NCBI GenBank assembly: GCA_000433415.1
Contig: FR890379.1
Coordinates: forward strand, 1-11,243
DNA from: Clostridium sp. CAG:448
Lineage (GTDB): Bacteria; Bacillota; Clostridia; Oscillospirales; CAG-272
Direction: 5' to 3'
DNA length: 11,243 nt
Shown here: positions 1 through 6,255 of the stretch, piece by piece
Position numbering within the stretch: position 1 is the stretch's first letter
Layout of the letters: each line of letters begins with the position of its first letter
Position numbers and translations under genes: made by a program
Notes under the pieces: generated by a model
Databases searched by the model: none
Told to the model about the DNA's origin: nothing
Seen by the model: the letters and a program-made list of their open reading frames with translations, nothing else

Positions 1-24
1 TAGTTTGGAGGCGCCACCCGGAAT
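1..24 (-). repeat. Partial second copy of the tRNA-Cys 3' end (att-like direct repeat, copy 1)
   Basis: Bases 1-24 are identical to bases 147-170, in the same orientation. The shared block covers the 3' strand of the T-stem, the acceptor 3' strand, the CCA end and five bases of downstream flank of the tRNA-Cys gene. The match stops at base 24, where a hairpin replaces the rest of the tRNA, so this copy cannot be a functional tRNA. The window edge cuts the repeat, which may extend further left. Such a 3'-end fragment is what tRNA-targeting integrases leave at the far end of an integrated element; a simple tandem duplication is the alternative. Confidence 0.7.
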
Positions 25-49
25 TTCGGAGTGCCAGTGGCACTCCGAA
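25..49. repeat. Perfect 11-bp hairpin next to the tRNA fragment
   Basis: TTCGGAGTGCC (25-35) and GGCACTCCGAA (39-49) are exact reverse complements around a 3-base loop AGT. No run of T or A follows on either strand, so it is not a standard intrinsic terminator. It begins exactly where the match to the tRNA ends. It could be a REP-like or MITE-like palindromic repeat, but copy number cannot be judged from this window. Confidence 0.55.
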
Positions 50-65
50 TGTTGCGAACCGGATT

Positions 66-84
66 CTGCACATAATGTGTGCAG
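66..84. repeat. Short palindrome CTGCACA-5-TGTGCAG
   Basis: CTGCACA (66-72) and TGTGCAG (78-84) are perfect 7-bp arms around a 5-base loop. It lies in the 127 bases between the tRNA fragment and the tRNA-Cys gene that hold no gene. It could be a protein-binding palindrome or part of a small repeat element; no function can be assigned. Confidence 0.4.
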
Positions 85-110
85 AGCCCGTGCGATTTGT
101 TGATGCCTGG

Positions 111-152
111 AAACTACAAAAAGACACCCGCTGGGGTGTCTTTTTGTAGTTT
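111..152 (-). terminator. Palindromic intrinsic terminator of tRNA-Cys
   Basis: Bases 111-129 and 134-152 are perfect 19-bp inverted repeats around a 4-base loop. On the minus strand the core reads GACACCC, loop CAGC, GGGTGTC, then TTTTT, a classic rho-independent terminator directly after the tRNA. Because the palindrome is symmetric it also works as a terminator on the plus strand. The proximal arm reaches base 152, the last A of the tRNA CCA end. Confidence 0.85.
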
Positions 153-170
153 GGAGGCGCCACCCGGAAT
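147..170 (-). repeat. att-like direct repeat, copy 2 (inside the intact tRNA-Cys)
   Basis: This is the intact counterpart of the block at 1-24. It spans the terminator-proximal flank and the tRNA 3' end up to the T-loop. The two copies start 146 bp apart in direct orientation. Confidence 0.7.
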
Positions 171-225
171 CGGACCGGGGATAAAGGTTTTGCAGACCTC
201 TGCCTTACCGCTTGGCTATGGCGCC
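152..225 (-). tRNA. tRNA-Cys (anticodon GCA)
   Basis: Reading the minus strand from 225 to 152 gives a 74-nt cloverleaf. The acceptor stem pairs GGCGCCA with TGGCGCC and is followed by discriminator T and an encoded CCA. The D-arm stem is GCC/GGC. The anticodon arm is GAGGT-CTGCAAA-ACCTT, with anticodon GCA at 193-191. The variable loop is four bases, and the T-arm pairs CCCGG with CCGGG around TCCGATT. The gene has its own consensus promoter at 272-300 and a strong terminator at 111-152, so it appears to be a single-gene unit. Its 3' end is partly duplicated at 1-24. Confidence 0.95.
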
Positions 226-271
226 GTCTATGAAATTATGCCGACGCAGGATTGCCCGTGACGACTCGTAT

Positions 272-300
272 ATTATAGCATGGAGTTTTTTTCTTGTCAA
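272..300 (-). promoter_or_regulatory. Sigma-A promoter of tRNA-Cys
   Basis: On the minus strand TTGACA (300-295) and TATAAT (277-272) are both perfect consensus with a 17-base spacer. The -10 is also extended (TGCTATAAT). Transcription should start near 265, about 40 bases before the mature tRNA. This is the strength expected for a stable-RNA gene. It lies just past the terminator of the ABC operon, so read-through would feed into it. Confidence 0.9.
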
Positions 301-303
301 CCC

Positions 304-326
304 TTTTTTGAAAAGTTTTCAAAAAA
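304..326. repeat. AT-rich palindrome between ABC terminator and tRNA promoter
   Basis: TTTTTTGAAAA (304-314) and TTTTCAAAAAA (316-326) are perfect inverted arms around one G. The run overlaps the T tract of the ABC operon terminator and may act as a second, weaker hairpin that backs it up. Confidence 0.4.
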
Positions 327-352
327 AGTTGCCCCCGCGCGATGGCGGGGGC
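321..352 (-). terminator. Rho-independent terminator of the marR-ABC operon
   Basis: On the minus strand GCCCCCGC (352-345) pairs with GCGGGGGC (338-331) across a 6-base loop and is followed by AACTTTTTTT (330-321). It lies 46 bp after the stop codon of the second ABC gene, so it closes the three-gene operon. Confidence 0.85.
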
Positions 353-397
353 GAAAGGGAAGACGGACCGCGTGCAAGTATGCAAGGGAAGGGGAGA

Positions 398-2434
398 TCA
401 ATCCAGCTCCTTGCGCCCGGTGTACAGCTCGTAATAGCGACCCTTAAGAGCAAGCAGATCGTCGTGATTGCCGCGCTCGATGATCTCGCCGTGCTCCAGA
501 ACCATGATCGCATCCGCGTTGCGGACGGTGGACAGCCGATGCGCGATGACAAAGGTGGTGCGGTTTTTCATCAGCCGGTCCATGCCGTGCTCAATGTGAC
601 GCTCGGTTCGGGTGTCGACTGACGAGGTTGCCTCGTCCAGGACCAGAATGGGTGCCTTGGAAAGCGCCGCGCGGGCAATGTTCAGCAGCTGGCGCTGTCC
701 CTGTGACAGGTTGGCGCCGTCGCCCTCCAGCATGGTCTGATAGCCGTCGGCAAGGCGCATGATGAAGCTGTGTGCGCTGGCGGTCTTTGCCGCCGCGATG
801 ACCTCGTCGTCGGTGGCGTCCAGACGCCCGTAGCGGATGTTCTCCATGATGGTGCCGGTGAACAGGTGCGTGTCCTGCAGCACCATGGCGATATTCTGCC
901 GCAGATAGGAACGGTTGTACTGCTTGACGTCAATGCCGTCAATGGTGATCGTTCCCTGATTGATGTCATAGAACCGGTTGAGCAGGTTGGTGATCGTGGT
1001 TTTTCCCGCACCGGTGGAGCCGACAAAAGCGATCTTCTGTCCGGGATGCGCGTAAAGGGAAATGTCTTTCAGTACCGTCTTTTCCGGAATGTAGCCGAAA
1101 GTCACATGATCCAGAGCCACATCACCCTGCATGATGTGACCGCCGGGGACGGGCGGATACTCGCCCACGGCATCCTTGGCGTCCGCTGCCTCCGGTGCGC
1201 TGTCCATCACGTCAAACACCCGCTCCGCACCCGCAAGGGCGGCAAAGATGGTGGTCATCTGCTGTGAGATGTTGTTGATGGGCATGGAGAACTGGCGCGC
1301 GTAGCCGGCAAACACGGTCAGATCGCCCGGCGTGAATCCGCGGGTAATCATCAGAATGCCGCCGACGCCGACCGTCACGGCATAGGAAATCTGGCTCGTG
1401 TTTCCCATAATGGGTCCCATAATGCCGCCGTAGTACATGGCGCGGAACTGTTTGTCGCGCATGTCGTTGTTCAGCTCTTCAAACTCCTCCACGCAGGTGT
1501 CCTCGTGGTTGAAGACCTTGACGACCTTCTGTCCCGTCACCGTTTCTTCAATGTAACCGTTGACGGCGCCCAGCGCGGACTGCTGTTCCTTGTAGTATTT
1601 GGAGGATTTTTTGCCGATCAGACTGCCGCCGAAGGCAAAAATCGGAATAAAGACCACGGTAATCAGGGTCAGGATCCAGTTGGTGGTGAGCATGAATACA
1701 AAGGTGCCGATCAGGGTGATGGTGCCGGAAACCATCTGTGTCAGGGAGTTGTTGAGCATCACGTCGATGTTGTCCACGTCGTTGGTGTAGCGGCTCATGA
1801 TCTCGCCGGTCGTGTTGGAGTCAAAATAGCGGACCGGGAGCTTCTGCATCTTGCAGAACAGATCGTTACGCAGCTTTTCGATGGCGTCCTGGGAAACCGA
1901 GAGCATCAGACGCGCCTGCAGATAGGTCGTCAGAATGCCGATCAGATAAACCACCGCGAGAATGAGCAGGGCAGTGACCAGGTAGACCACCGCGGCGCCC
2001 ATGGAAAAGCTGTCCATGATGTGCCGGATCAGAGGTGTCTGCGTCAGCGCCGTGATGGCGTCGTCCGCAATACGGGACATGGGGGAGATGGAGAATTCGT
2101 TGTTGATCCCGTGGATCAGGTTATATTCCGCCGCCGCATGGTTGATGATCGGCGAGAGCATGTAAGAGGCAATCAGGGAAGCAAGGGTGTTGACCAGCAT
2201 GAAGACAAAGACCAAAACCAGCTTGTATTTGGACTTGCCGACATAGCCGAGCAGGCGTGCAACGGTCTTTCCTGTGTTCTTGGGCTTGCCGTGCGCACCG
2301 CGTCCGCCGCGACCGGGACCGCCGCGACCGGGACCGCCGAAGCCGCCCATGCCGCCTTTTCCGTTTGCGGCGGAAAGGTTATACCTGCGCTGCAGGGATT
2401 CCAGAGAACGTGCATGTGTTTTCCGCTGTGCCAT
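398..2434 (-). CDS. ABC exporter subunit with consensus catalytic site (heterodimer partner 2)
   Basis: This 678-residue protein has a transmembrane domain fused to an ATPase domain, the half-transporter layout of multidrug or lipid exporters such as BmrCD, LmrCD and TM287/288. The membrane helices lie at about 70-400. The ATPase shows Walker A GSTGAGKT (472-479), Q-loop Gln520, signature LSQGQ (576-580), Walker B ILVLDE with catalytic Glu601, and switch His632. The signature is non-canonical (LSQGQ, not LSGGQ), as known for the subunit carrying the intact Walker B in heterodimeric exporters. The N-terminus carries an unusual Gly/Arg-rich tail at about 26-46. The ATG at 2434 shares its A with the TAA of the upstream partner gene (TAATG), and GGAAGGGGGG stands about 8 bases upstream, so translation is coupled. 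The substrate is unknown; drug export is inferred from the MarR context. Confidence 0.93.
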   Translation of the reverse strand: MAQRKTHARSLESLQRRYNLSAANGKGGMGGFGGPGRGGPGRGGRGAHGKPKNTGKTVARLLGYVGKSKYKLVLVFVFMLVNTLASLIASYMLSPIINHAAAEYNLIHGINNEFSISPMSRIADDAITALTQTPLIRHIMDSFSMGAAVVYLVTALLILAVVYLIGILTTYLQARLMLSVSQDAIEKLRNDLFCKMQKLPVRYFDSNTTGEIMSRYTNDVDNIDVMLNNSLTQMVSGTITLIGTFVFMLTTNWILTLITVVFIPIFAFGGSLIGKKSSKYYKEQQSALGAVNGYIEETVTGQKVVKVFNHEDTCVEEFEELNNDMRDKQFRAMYYGGIMGPIMGNTSQISYAVTVGVGGILMITRGFTPGDLTVFAGYARQFSMPINNISQQMTTIFAALAGAERVFDVMDSAPEAADAKDAVGEYPPVPGGHIMQGDVALDHVTFGYIPEKTVLKDISLYAHPGQKIAFVGSTGAGKTTITNLLNRFYDINQGTITIDGIDVKQYNRSYLRQNIAMVLQDTHLFTGTIMENIRYGRLDATDDEVIAAAKTASAHSFIMRLADGYQTMLEGDGANLSQGQRQLLNIARAALSKAPILVLDEATSSVDTRTERHIEHGMDRLMKNRTTFVIAHRLSTVRNADAIMVLEHGEIIERGNHDDLLALKGRYYELYTGRKELD
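2306..2335 (-). repeat. Two perfect 15-bp tandem repeats in the Gly/Arg-rich tail
   Basis: The 15-mer GCCGCGACCGGGACC (plus strand) occurs at 2306-2320 and again at 2321-2335. It encodes the pentapeptide GPGRG in the ABC partner 2 reading frame. Because the unit is a multiple of three, slippage would lengthen or shorten the tail without a frameshift. Confidence 0.8.
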
Positions 2435-4263
2435 TACGCATTCCCCCCTTCCGTTGCAGGTGCGGTTTGCGAGGTCTTTGCCCCGTCTTTCTTTCCGTCC
2501 GTTTGTGAGTAGTAGATTTCCTGGTATTCCGTGTTGTTCGCAAGCAGCTCTTCATGCGTGCCGATTCCGGTGATTTTGCCCTCGTTCATGACGACAATGA
2601 TGTCGGCATCCTTGACCGAGGTGATGCGCTGTGCGATGACGATTTTGGTGGAGTCCTTCAGTTCACCCGAAAACGCTTTCCGAATCTGCGCCTCGGTTGC
2701 GGTGTCCACCGCGCTGGTGGAGTCGTCCAGAATCAGAATCTTCGGCTTTTTGAGCAGTGCCCGCGCAATGCACAGACGCTGTTTCTGTCCGCCGGAGACG
2801 TTGGTGCCGCCCTGATCCAGTTCGGTGTTGTAGCCGTCCTTGAAGGTGCTGACGAATTTGTCTGCCTGCGCGGCATCTGCGGCGGCAATCATCTGTTCGT
2901 CGGTCGCGTCGCCGTCACCCCAACGCAGGTTTTCCGCGATGGTTCCGCTGAACAGAACGTTCTTCTGCAAAACCATGCCGACACCCTCGCGCAGGTGGTA
3001 AAGGGAATAGTCCCGCACATCCACGCCGTCAATCAGCACCTGTCCCTCGTCCACGTCGTACAGACGCGGGATCATGGAGACCAGTGTGGTCTTGCCGCAG
3101 CCGGTGGAGCCGATGATGCCCACCGTCGCGCGCGGCGGAATGGTCAGGTTGATGTGATCCAGTACCGCTTCCTCGCTGTTTTTGTAGTAACGGAAGGTGA
3201 CGTCCCGGAATTCCACGGCGCCGCTCTGTACGGTCAGGTCAGGCTGTGCGGCGCACAGATCGTTCAGGTCCACCTTTTCGTCCAGTACCTCGCGGATACG
3301 CTTTGCGGAGGCAAGCGCACGGGAGGAGAACATCAGCATCATGGTGACCATCATCAGCGAGAAGAGAATCTGGTTGACGTAGTTGACAAACGCAGACAGG
3401 TCGCCGGGGAGCATGTCACCCTTGATGACGGTGGAGCCGCCGAAATAGAGCACGGCAAGCGTGGTGATGTTCATAAAGAAGGTCATCACCGGGGAGAGCA
3501 GAATCATGATGGATACCGCATCCATGCCTGCCTTTTTGAGGTTGCCGTTGGCGGTGCGGAACTTCTGTTCCTCGTATTCCTCACGCACAAAGGACTTTAC
3601 CACGCGCACGTTGGTGATGTTTTCCTGTACCGTCGCATTCAGACCGTCGATCTTGGTCTGCATGGCGGAGAAGCGGGAGAAGCCCTTGCGGATAATGAGC
3701 AGAATGGAGATCAGAAGCAGGGGGATGGTGACCGCCAGTACAACGGCAAGGTCGGGGCGCATGGCGATTGCCATGATGAGCGCGCCGATCAGCATGCCAG
3801 GCGCCCGCAAAAACATCCGCAGGAGCATGTTGACAAAATTCTGCAGCTGGGTGACGTCATTGGTCAGACGCGTGACCAGGGAAGAGGAGGAGAAGTGGTC
3901 AATGTTGACGAAGGAAAAACTTTGTACCTTCTTATAAATATCACTGCGCAGGTCCGCGGCAAAGTTGACTGCCGCCTTGGCGCCAAAGAATGCGCCGCCG
4001 ACGCCGCCGATCATCATCAAGATCGCCGTCAGGATCATGCCCACCATGACCGCAATGGTAAATCCCGAGCAGCTGTTGCCGAAGACCTCATAGAGCCATT
4101 TGACAAAGGCGGGGGCTTCCTGTATGTTTCCGGTGCTGTAGTTGATAATCATGGAGAGCAGCTTCGGCATCAGGATTTCGCCGACGACCTCCACGATCAT
4201 ACAGATCGGTCCGAGTATGAAGTAAAGCAGGTAGGGCTTTACGTATTTCATCCATTTTTTCAA
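2434..4263 (-). CDS. ABC exporter subunit with degenerate catalytic site (heterodimer partner 1)
   Basis: This is a 609-residue half-transporter: membrane helices at about 10-320, ATPase from about 345. Walker A is GSTGCGKT (385-392), Q-loop Gln433, and the signature is canonical VSGGQ (489-493). Walker B reads ILILDD, so Asp514 replaces the catalytic Glu, and the switch residue is Gln545 instead of His. These two changes mark the degenerate-site subunit of heterodimeric exporters. I place the start at TTG 4263: it overlaps the marR stop as TTGA and has AAAGGAAG 7 bases upstream. An in-frame ATG at 4350 lies 90 bp inside marR and would add 29 residues unlike the family; the next ATG (4251) is too far from the ribosome binding site. 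The protein probably acts only as a heterodimer with the downstream subunit. Confidence 0.93.
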   Translation of the reverse strand: MKKWMKYVKPYLLYFILGPICMIVEVVGEILMPKLLSMIINYSTGNIQEAPAFVKWLYEVFGNSCSGFTIAVMVGMILTAILMMIGGVGGAFFGAKAAVNFAADLRSDIYKKVQSFSFVNIDHFSSSSLVTRLTNDVTQLQNFVNMLLRMFLRAPGMLIGALIMAIAMRPDLAVVLAVTIPLLLISILLIIRKGFSRFSAMQTKIDGLNATVQENITNVRVVKSFVREEYEEQKFRTANGNLKKAGMDAVSIMILLSPVMTFFMNITTLAVLYFGGSTVIKGDMLPGDLSAFVNYVNQILFSLMMVTMMLMFSSRALASAKRIREVLDEKVDLNDLCAAQPDLTVQSGAVEFRDVTFRYYKNSEEAVLDHINLTIPPRATVGIIGSTGCGKTTLVSMIPRLYDVDEGQVLIDGVDVRDYSLYHLREGVGMVLQKNVLFSGTIAENLRWGDGDATDEQMIAAADAAQADKFVSTFKDGYNTELDQGGTNVSGGQKQRLCIARALLKKPKILILDDSTSAVDTATEAQIRKAFSGELKDSTKIVIAQRITSVKDADIIVVMNEGKITGIGTHEELLANNTEYQEIYYSQTDGKKDGAKTSQTAPATEGGNA

Positions 4264-4823
4264 GGTTGATCTTCCTTTCTCTCCGGGGTGCCCGGGATGT
4301 TTCGTTTGTTTTTGCCGTCGTGACATGCGGTCTGCTCCAGCATCCCGCACAGGTTTTTCTGCATGGTTTCCAGTGTCTGCAGGAACACCGCAAGCTGCTC
4401 TTTGGAGATGTCGGCGACCATGGTGCTGTCAATCCGGGAAAACAGCTCCTCCGAGCACTGAACCGCCGAGCGTCCCTTTTCGGTGATGGCGATCCGGTTG
4501 GAACGGTTGTCACCCTCCGGATTGCTCCGGGTGATGTAGCCGCCACATTCCAGGCGGTTGAGTGTGACCGTGACCGCGGCGGGACTGATGTCAAAATGGC
4601 AGGCAAGCTCCTTTTGCGACGGCGGCTCTTTTGCGTGGCTCAGATGCATCAGCATGACATGCTGGGAGCGATGCAGTCCGACGTCGTTTGTGATGCGCGC
4701 TTCCACCAATTGGCGGTGCAGCCGGTCGGTGCGTATGAATTCCTGAATGACCTTGGTTGCCAACAGCCGTTCCGGTTCCGCGGGCAATGCCTCGGTATGC
4801 GGTTCCGATTCGTTTTTGTACAA
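4260..4823 (-). CDS. MarR-family transcriptional regulator
   Basis: This 187-residue protein has a winged helix-turn-helix at about 68-118: the SQKELACHFDIS helix, the recognition helix PAAVTVTLNRLE (81-92), and a wing with NPEGDNRSNRIAITEKG, typical of MarR. Flanking helices form the dimer interface. MarR proteins usually repress their own operon and let go of DNA when they bind small ligands. The start is TTG at 4823, with AAGGAGG 7 bases upstream. The stop overlaps the first ABC gene by four bases (TTGA), so the regulator and the exporter are one transcript. The C-terminal tail after about 165 is charged and probably disordered. Ligand and specificity cannot be read from the sequence. Confidence 0.92.
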   Translation of the reverse strand: MYKNESEPHTEALPAEPERLLATKVIQEFIRTDRLHRQLVEARITNDVGLHRSQHVMLMHLSHAKEPPSQKELACHFDISPAAVTVTLNRLECGGYITRSNPEGDNRSNRIAITEKGRSAVQCSEELFSRIDSTMVADISKEQLAVFLQTLETMQKNLCGMLEQTACHDGKNKRNIPGTPERKEDQP

Positions 4824-4848
4824 GTCTGATCCTCCTTTCAGTTAGCCA

Positions 4849-4870
4849 GTTAATAATTAACACGTTAACT
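4849..4870. promoter_or_regulatory. Probable MarR operator (overlapping inverted repeats)
   Basis: GTTAATAATTAAC (4849-4861) is a perfect 13-bp palindrome around one central base. It is followed by GTTAAC (4864-4869), another palindrome. Longer AGTTAA/TTAACT arms span 4848-4870. The site begins directly downstream of the -10 box and covers the expected transcription start. AT-rich palindromes of this kind at the start site are the usual place for MarR autorepression. Confidence 0.65.
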
Positions 4871-4899
4871 ATTATAAGACCGACATTGGAATTTGTCAA
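4871..4899 (-). promoter_or_regulatory. Sigma-A promoter of the marR-ABC operon
   Basis: On the minus strand TTGACA (4899-4894) and TATAAT (4876-4871) are perfect consensus with a 17-base spacer. Such a strong promoter would need repression, which fits the operator placed on its start site. Confidence 0.88.
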
Positions 4900-5164
4900 G
4901 AGCCACCGATCACTTTTTTCATTTTCTGCGATTTTGATAGAATGCACAATGCCACGGTAGGATTGTTGCGCAAATTGCCGGACACTCCGCATAAAATTTT
5001 GCGCTTGCCGCCGAATCATGTGCCGATTGTATGGTACAAAAAGACCGCAGAGAATATTGAGGGGGAGTACGGTGTCCGGACCGTCCGTCTCAACGGAGTC
5101 AGTTCCCGCGCTCCGCTTTCGCCATGATCATTGCTTTTTGTGCACAATGCGAGGCAAAAATGCC
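4900..5164. other. Divergent intergenic region with no supported gene
   Basis: This is the gene-free part of the 421-bp gap between marR and the response regulator, outside the two promoters. I see a weak imperfect inverted repeat, GCGCAAATT (4968-4976) with AATTTTGCGC (4995-5004), and a near-palindrome around GTCCGGAC (5073-5080). A 60-codon ORF at 4942-5127 has no ribosome binding site and no recognisable content. I assign no function. Confidence 0.5.
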
Positions 5165-5193
5165 TTGACTCTGGTTGGTTTTTGTGCTATAAT
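5165..5193 (+). promoter_or_regulatory. Sigma-A promoter of the LytTR response regulator
   Basis: TTGACT (5165-5170) and TATAAT (5188-5193) are separated by 17 bases, and the -10 is extended (TGCTATAAT). The expected start near 5200 gives a leader of about 45 bases before the ATG at 5245. Confidence 0.85.
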
Positions 5194-5201
5194 GAACAAA
5201 A
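5180..5201. promoter_or_regulatory. Candidate Rex-type operator over the -10 box
   Basis: TTTTGT (5180-5185) and ACAAAA (5196-5201) are perfect 6-bp inverted arms separated by 10 bases. Known Rex sites (TTGTGAA-N4-TTCACAA and the clostridial TTGTTAA-N4-TTAACAA) have the same TTGT-N10-ACAA outer frame. The right half TGAACAA matches TTAACAA at 6 of 7 positions; the left half TTGTGCT matches TTGTGAA at 5 of 7. The site covers the TATAAT box, so binding would repress. A rex gene lies 1.2 kb downstream. Confidence 0.4.
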
Positions 5202-5244
5202 GACGAAATACATGGCGTAAAAAGCGCAGGATTGAGGAAACAAC

Positions 5245-5958
5245 ATGGGAATTTTACACGTTGCGATCTGTGATAACGATGCGGAGCAGAGGGAAAGTCT
5301 TTCGGCAATGCTGACCGAATTGCGGGGCGATGCTTATGAAATCCGCACATTTGAGCACCCGATCGGTCTGATCGGATGCATCCGGGCGGAGCACTATCTG
5401 CCGGATATGATTCTGATGGACGTGTGTTTTCCCGGCACCAACGGGATTGAGGCAGTGCAGAGCATCCGGTCGATTGACGCCGCCGCGCAGATTCTGTATA
5501 TCTCCGGTCATACGGCATATATCGGGGATTCCTTTGAAACGGTGCATGCCGGTTACCTGCTCAAGCCCCTTTTGCCGGAAAAGCTGAACCAGGCGCTTCT
5601 GCGCGCGGAGGCGCGTATCGCGGCGGATGCGGACGATGCCATTGTCATATCCGCCGGCAACAGCTTCTTCCGCATATCCAGGCGGTCGATCCGCTACCTG
5701 GAAAGCAACCGCCGCAAAGCGCTCATTCACGGGGAGAACGAAACCAAAGAGGTCTATCGGAAGCTGGATGCGTTAAAGGAACAGCTCGGCGCGCGCTTTA
5801 TCCGCTGTCACAAGCGCTATCTGGTCAACATTGCCCATGTCCGCAGGATTGAGAACGGACAGATCACGCTGACCGGCGGTACCGTGATTCCCATCAGCAA
5901 GGCGCATCTGCAGGCAGTGCGGCAGGGCCTTGCCGCCTATCCGGGGGAAACGACATGA
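5245..5958 (+). CDS. Orphan LytTR-family response regulator
   Basis: This 237-residue protein has an N-terminal receiver domain (about 4-120). The acidic pocket lies at Asp10/Asp12, the phosphoacceptor is Asp59 in MILMDVCFPGTNG, and the conserved lysine is Lys107 in LLKP. A LytTR DNA-binding domain follows (about 132-232), with YLESNRRKALIHG and FIRCHKRYLVNIAHV as hallmarks. This is the AgrA/LytR/VirR layout, and such proteins bind direct repeats upstream of promoters. The ATG at 5245 has GAGGA at a good distance and its own promoter at 5165-5193. No histidine kinase is adjacent in this window, so its partner is elsewhere or absent. Its stop overlaps a 54-codon ORF by ATGA. A palindrome resembling a Rex operator covers its promoter. 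Targets are unknown. Confidence 0.92.
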   Translation: MGILHVAICDNDAEQRESLSAMLTELRGDAYEIRTFEHPIGLIGCIRAEHYLPDMILMDVCFPGTNGIEAVQSIRSIDAAAQILYISGHTAYIGDSFETVHAGYLLKPLLPEKLNQALLRAEARIAADADDAIVISAGNSFFRISRRSIRYLESNRRKALIHGENETKEVYRKLDALKEQLGARFIRCHKRYLVNIAHVRRIENGQITLTGGTVIPISKAHLQAVRQGLAAYPGETT

Positions 5959-6119
5959 GCGGTGTGATTGACATGGTCAACAGCATCCGGATCGGATGCC
6001 GGACGGCGGAACCGCTCGGTCGGTTATCGCTGACCGCCGTACCGAATAACCTCTTTGGTAATGCCGTCAAAGTTTTCGGAAAAAGTGTGAAAGACCGACG
6101 GCGGGAACAAAAACCGTAA
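5955..6119 (+). CDS. Small ORF (54 aa) coupled to the response regulator
   Basis: The ATG at 5955 overlaps the response regulator's TGA as ATGA, and GGGGGAAA stands about 7 bases upstream, so reinitiation is plausible. The 54-residue product begins MSGVIDMVNSIRIGC and ends in a basic tail KSVKDRRREQKP. I recognise no domain, membrane segment or signal peptide. It could be a genuine small protein, the remnant of a decayed downstream gene (LytTR regulators often precede their kinase), or chance. The tight stop/start overlap is the only real support. Confidence 0.3.
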   Translation: MSGVIDMVNSIRIGCRTAEPLGRLSLTAVPNNLFGNAVKVFGKSVKDRRREQKP

Positions 6120-6137
6120 AGTAAAAGCCCCCGTCGG
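6095..6137 (+). other. Possible hairpin after the small ORF
   Basis: CCGACGGCGGG (6095-6105) can pair with CCCCCGTCGG (6128-6137) with one bulge and a 22-base loop. No T run follows, so it is not a clear terminator. It might stabilise the 3' end of the response regulator transcript. Confidence 0.3.
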
Positions 6138-6193
6138 TACGCCTGTGTGTATTCCGCCGACGTTGTCTGTCCTGCACAGAAGAATGACATGGG

Positions 6194-6245
6194 ATGGCAG
6201 ATTTTCCGGATGCTGTCAAAAAAAGAATGCGGGAAAATCCGCCAT
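6194..6245. repeat. 14-bp inverted repeat upstream of rex
   Basis: ATGGCAGATTTTCC (6194-6207) and GGAAAATCCGCCAT (6232-6245) match as inverted repeats at 13 of 14 positions, with a 24-base loop between. It lies in the 258-bp gene-free gap before rex. No terminator-like T run follows on the plus strand. It may be a structured leader or a protein-binding site. Confidence 0.5.
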
Positions 6246-6255
6246 AACATCCAAT

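Noticed and set aside
1505..2512. A 335-codon open frame on the plus strand opposite ABC partner 2
   Set aside because: Antisense shadow of a clear ABC exporter gene, with no domain or ribosome binding site.
2554..4269. A 571-codon open frame on the plus strand opposite ABC partner 1
   Set aside because: Antisense shadow rich in His, Gln and Asp, with no recognisable domain; the minus strand holds all ABC motifs.
4264..4350. Longer N-terminus for ABC partner 1 starting at ATG 4350
   Set aside because: It would overlap marR by 90 bp and add a Lys/Arg-rich stretch not expected in the family; TTG 4263 has a well-placed ribosome binding site and the TTGA overlap.
4942..5127. A 60-codon plus-strand ORF in the divergent gap
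   Set aside because: There is no ribosome binding site, no good promoter before it and no recognisable content.
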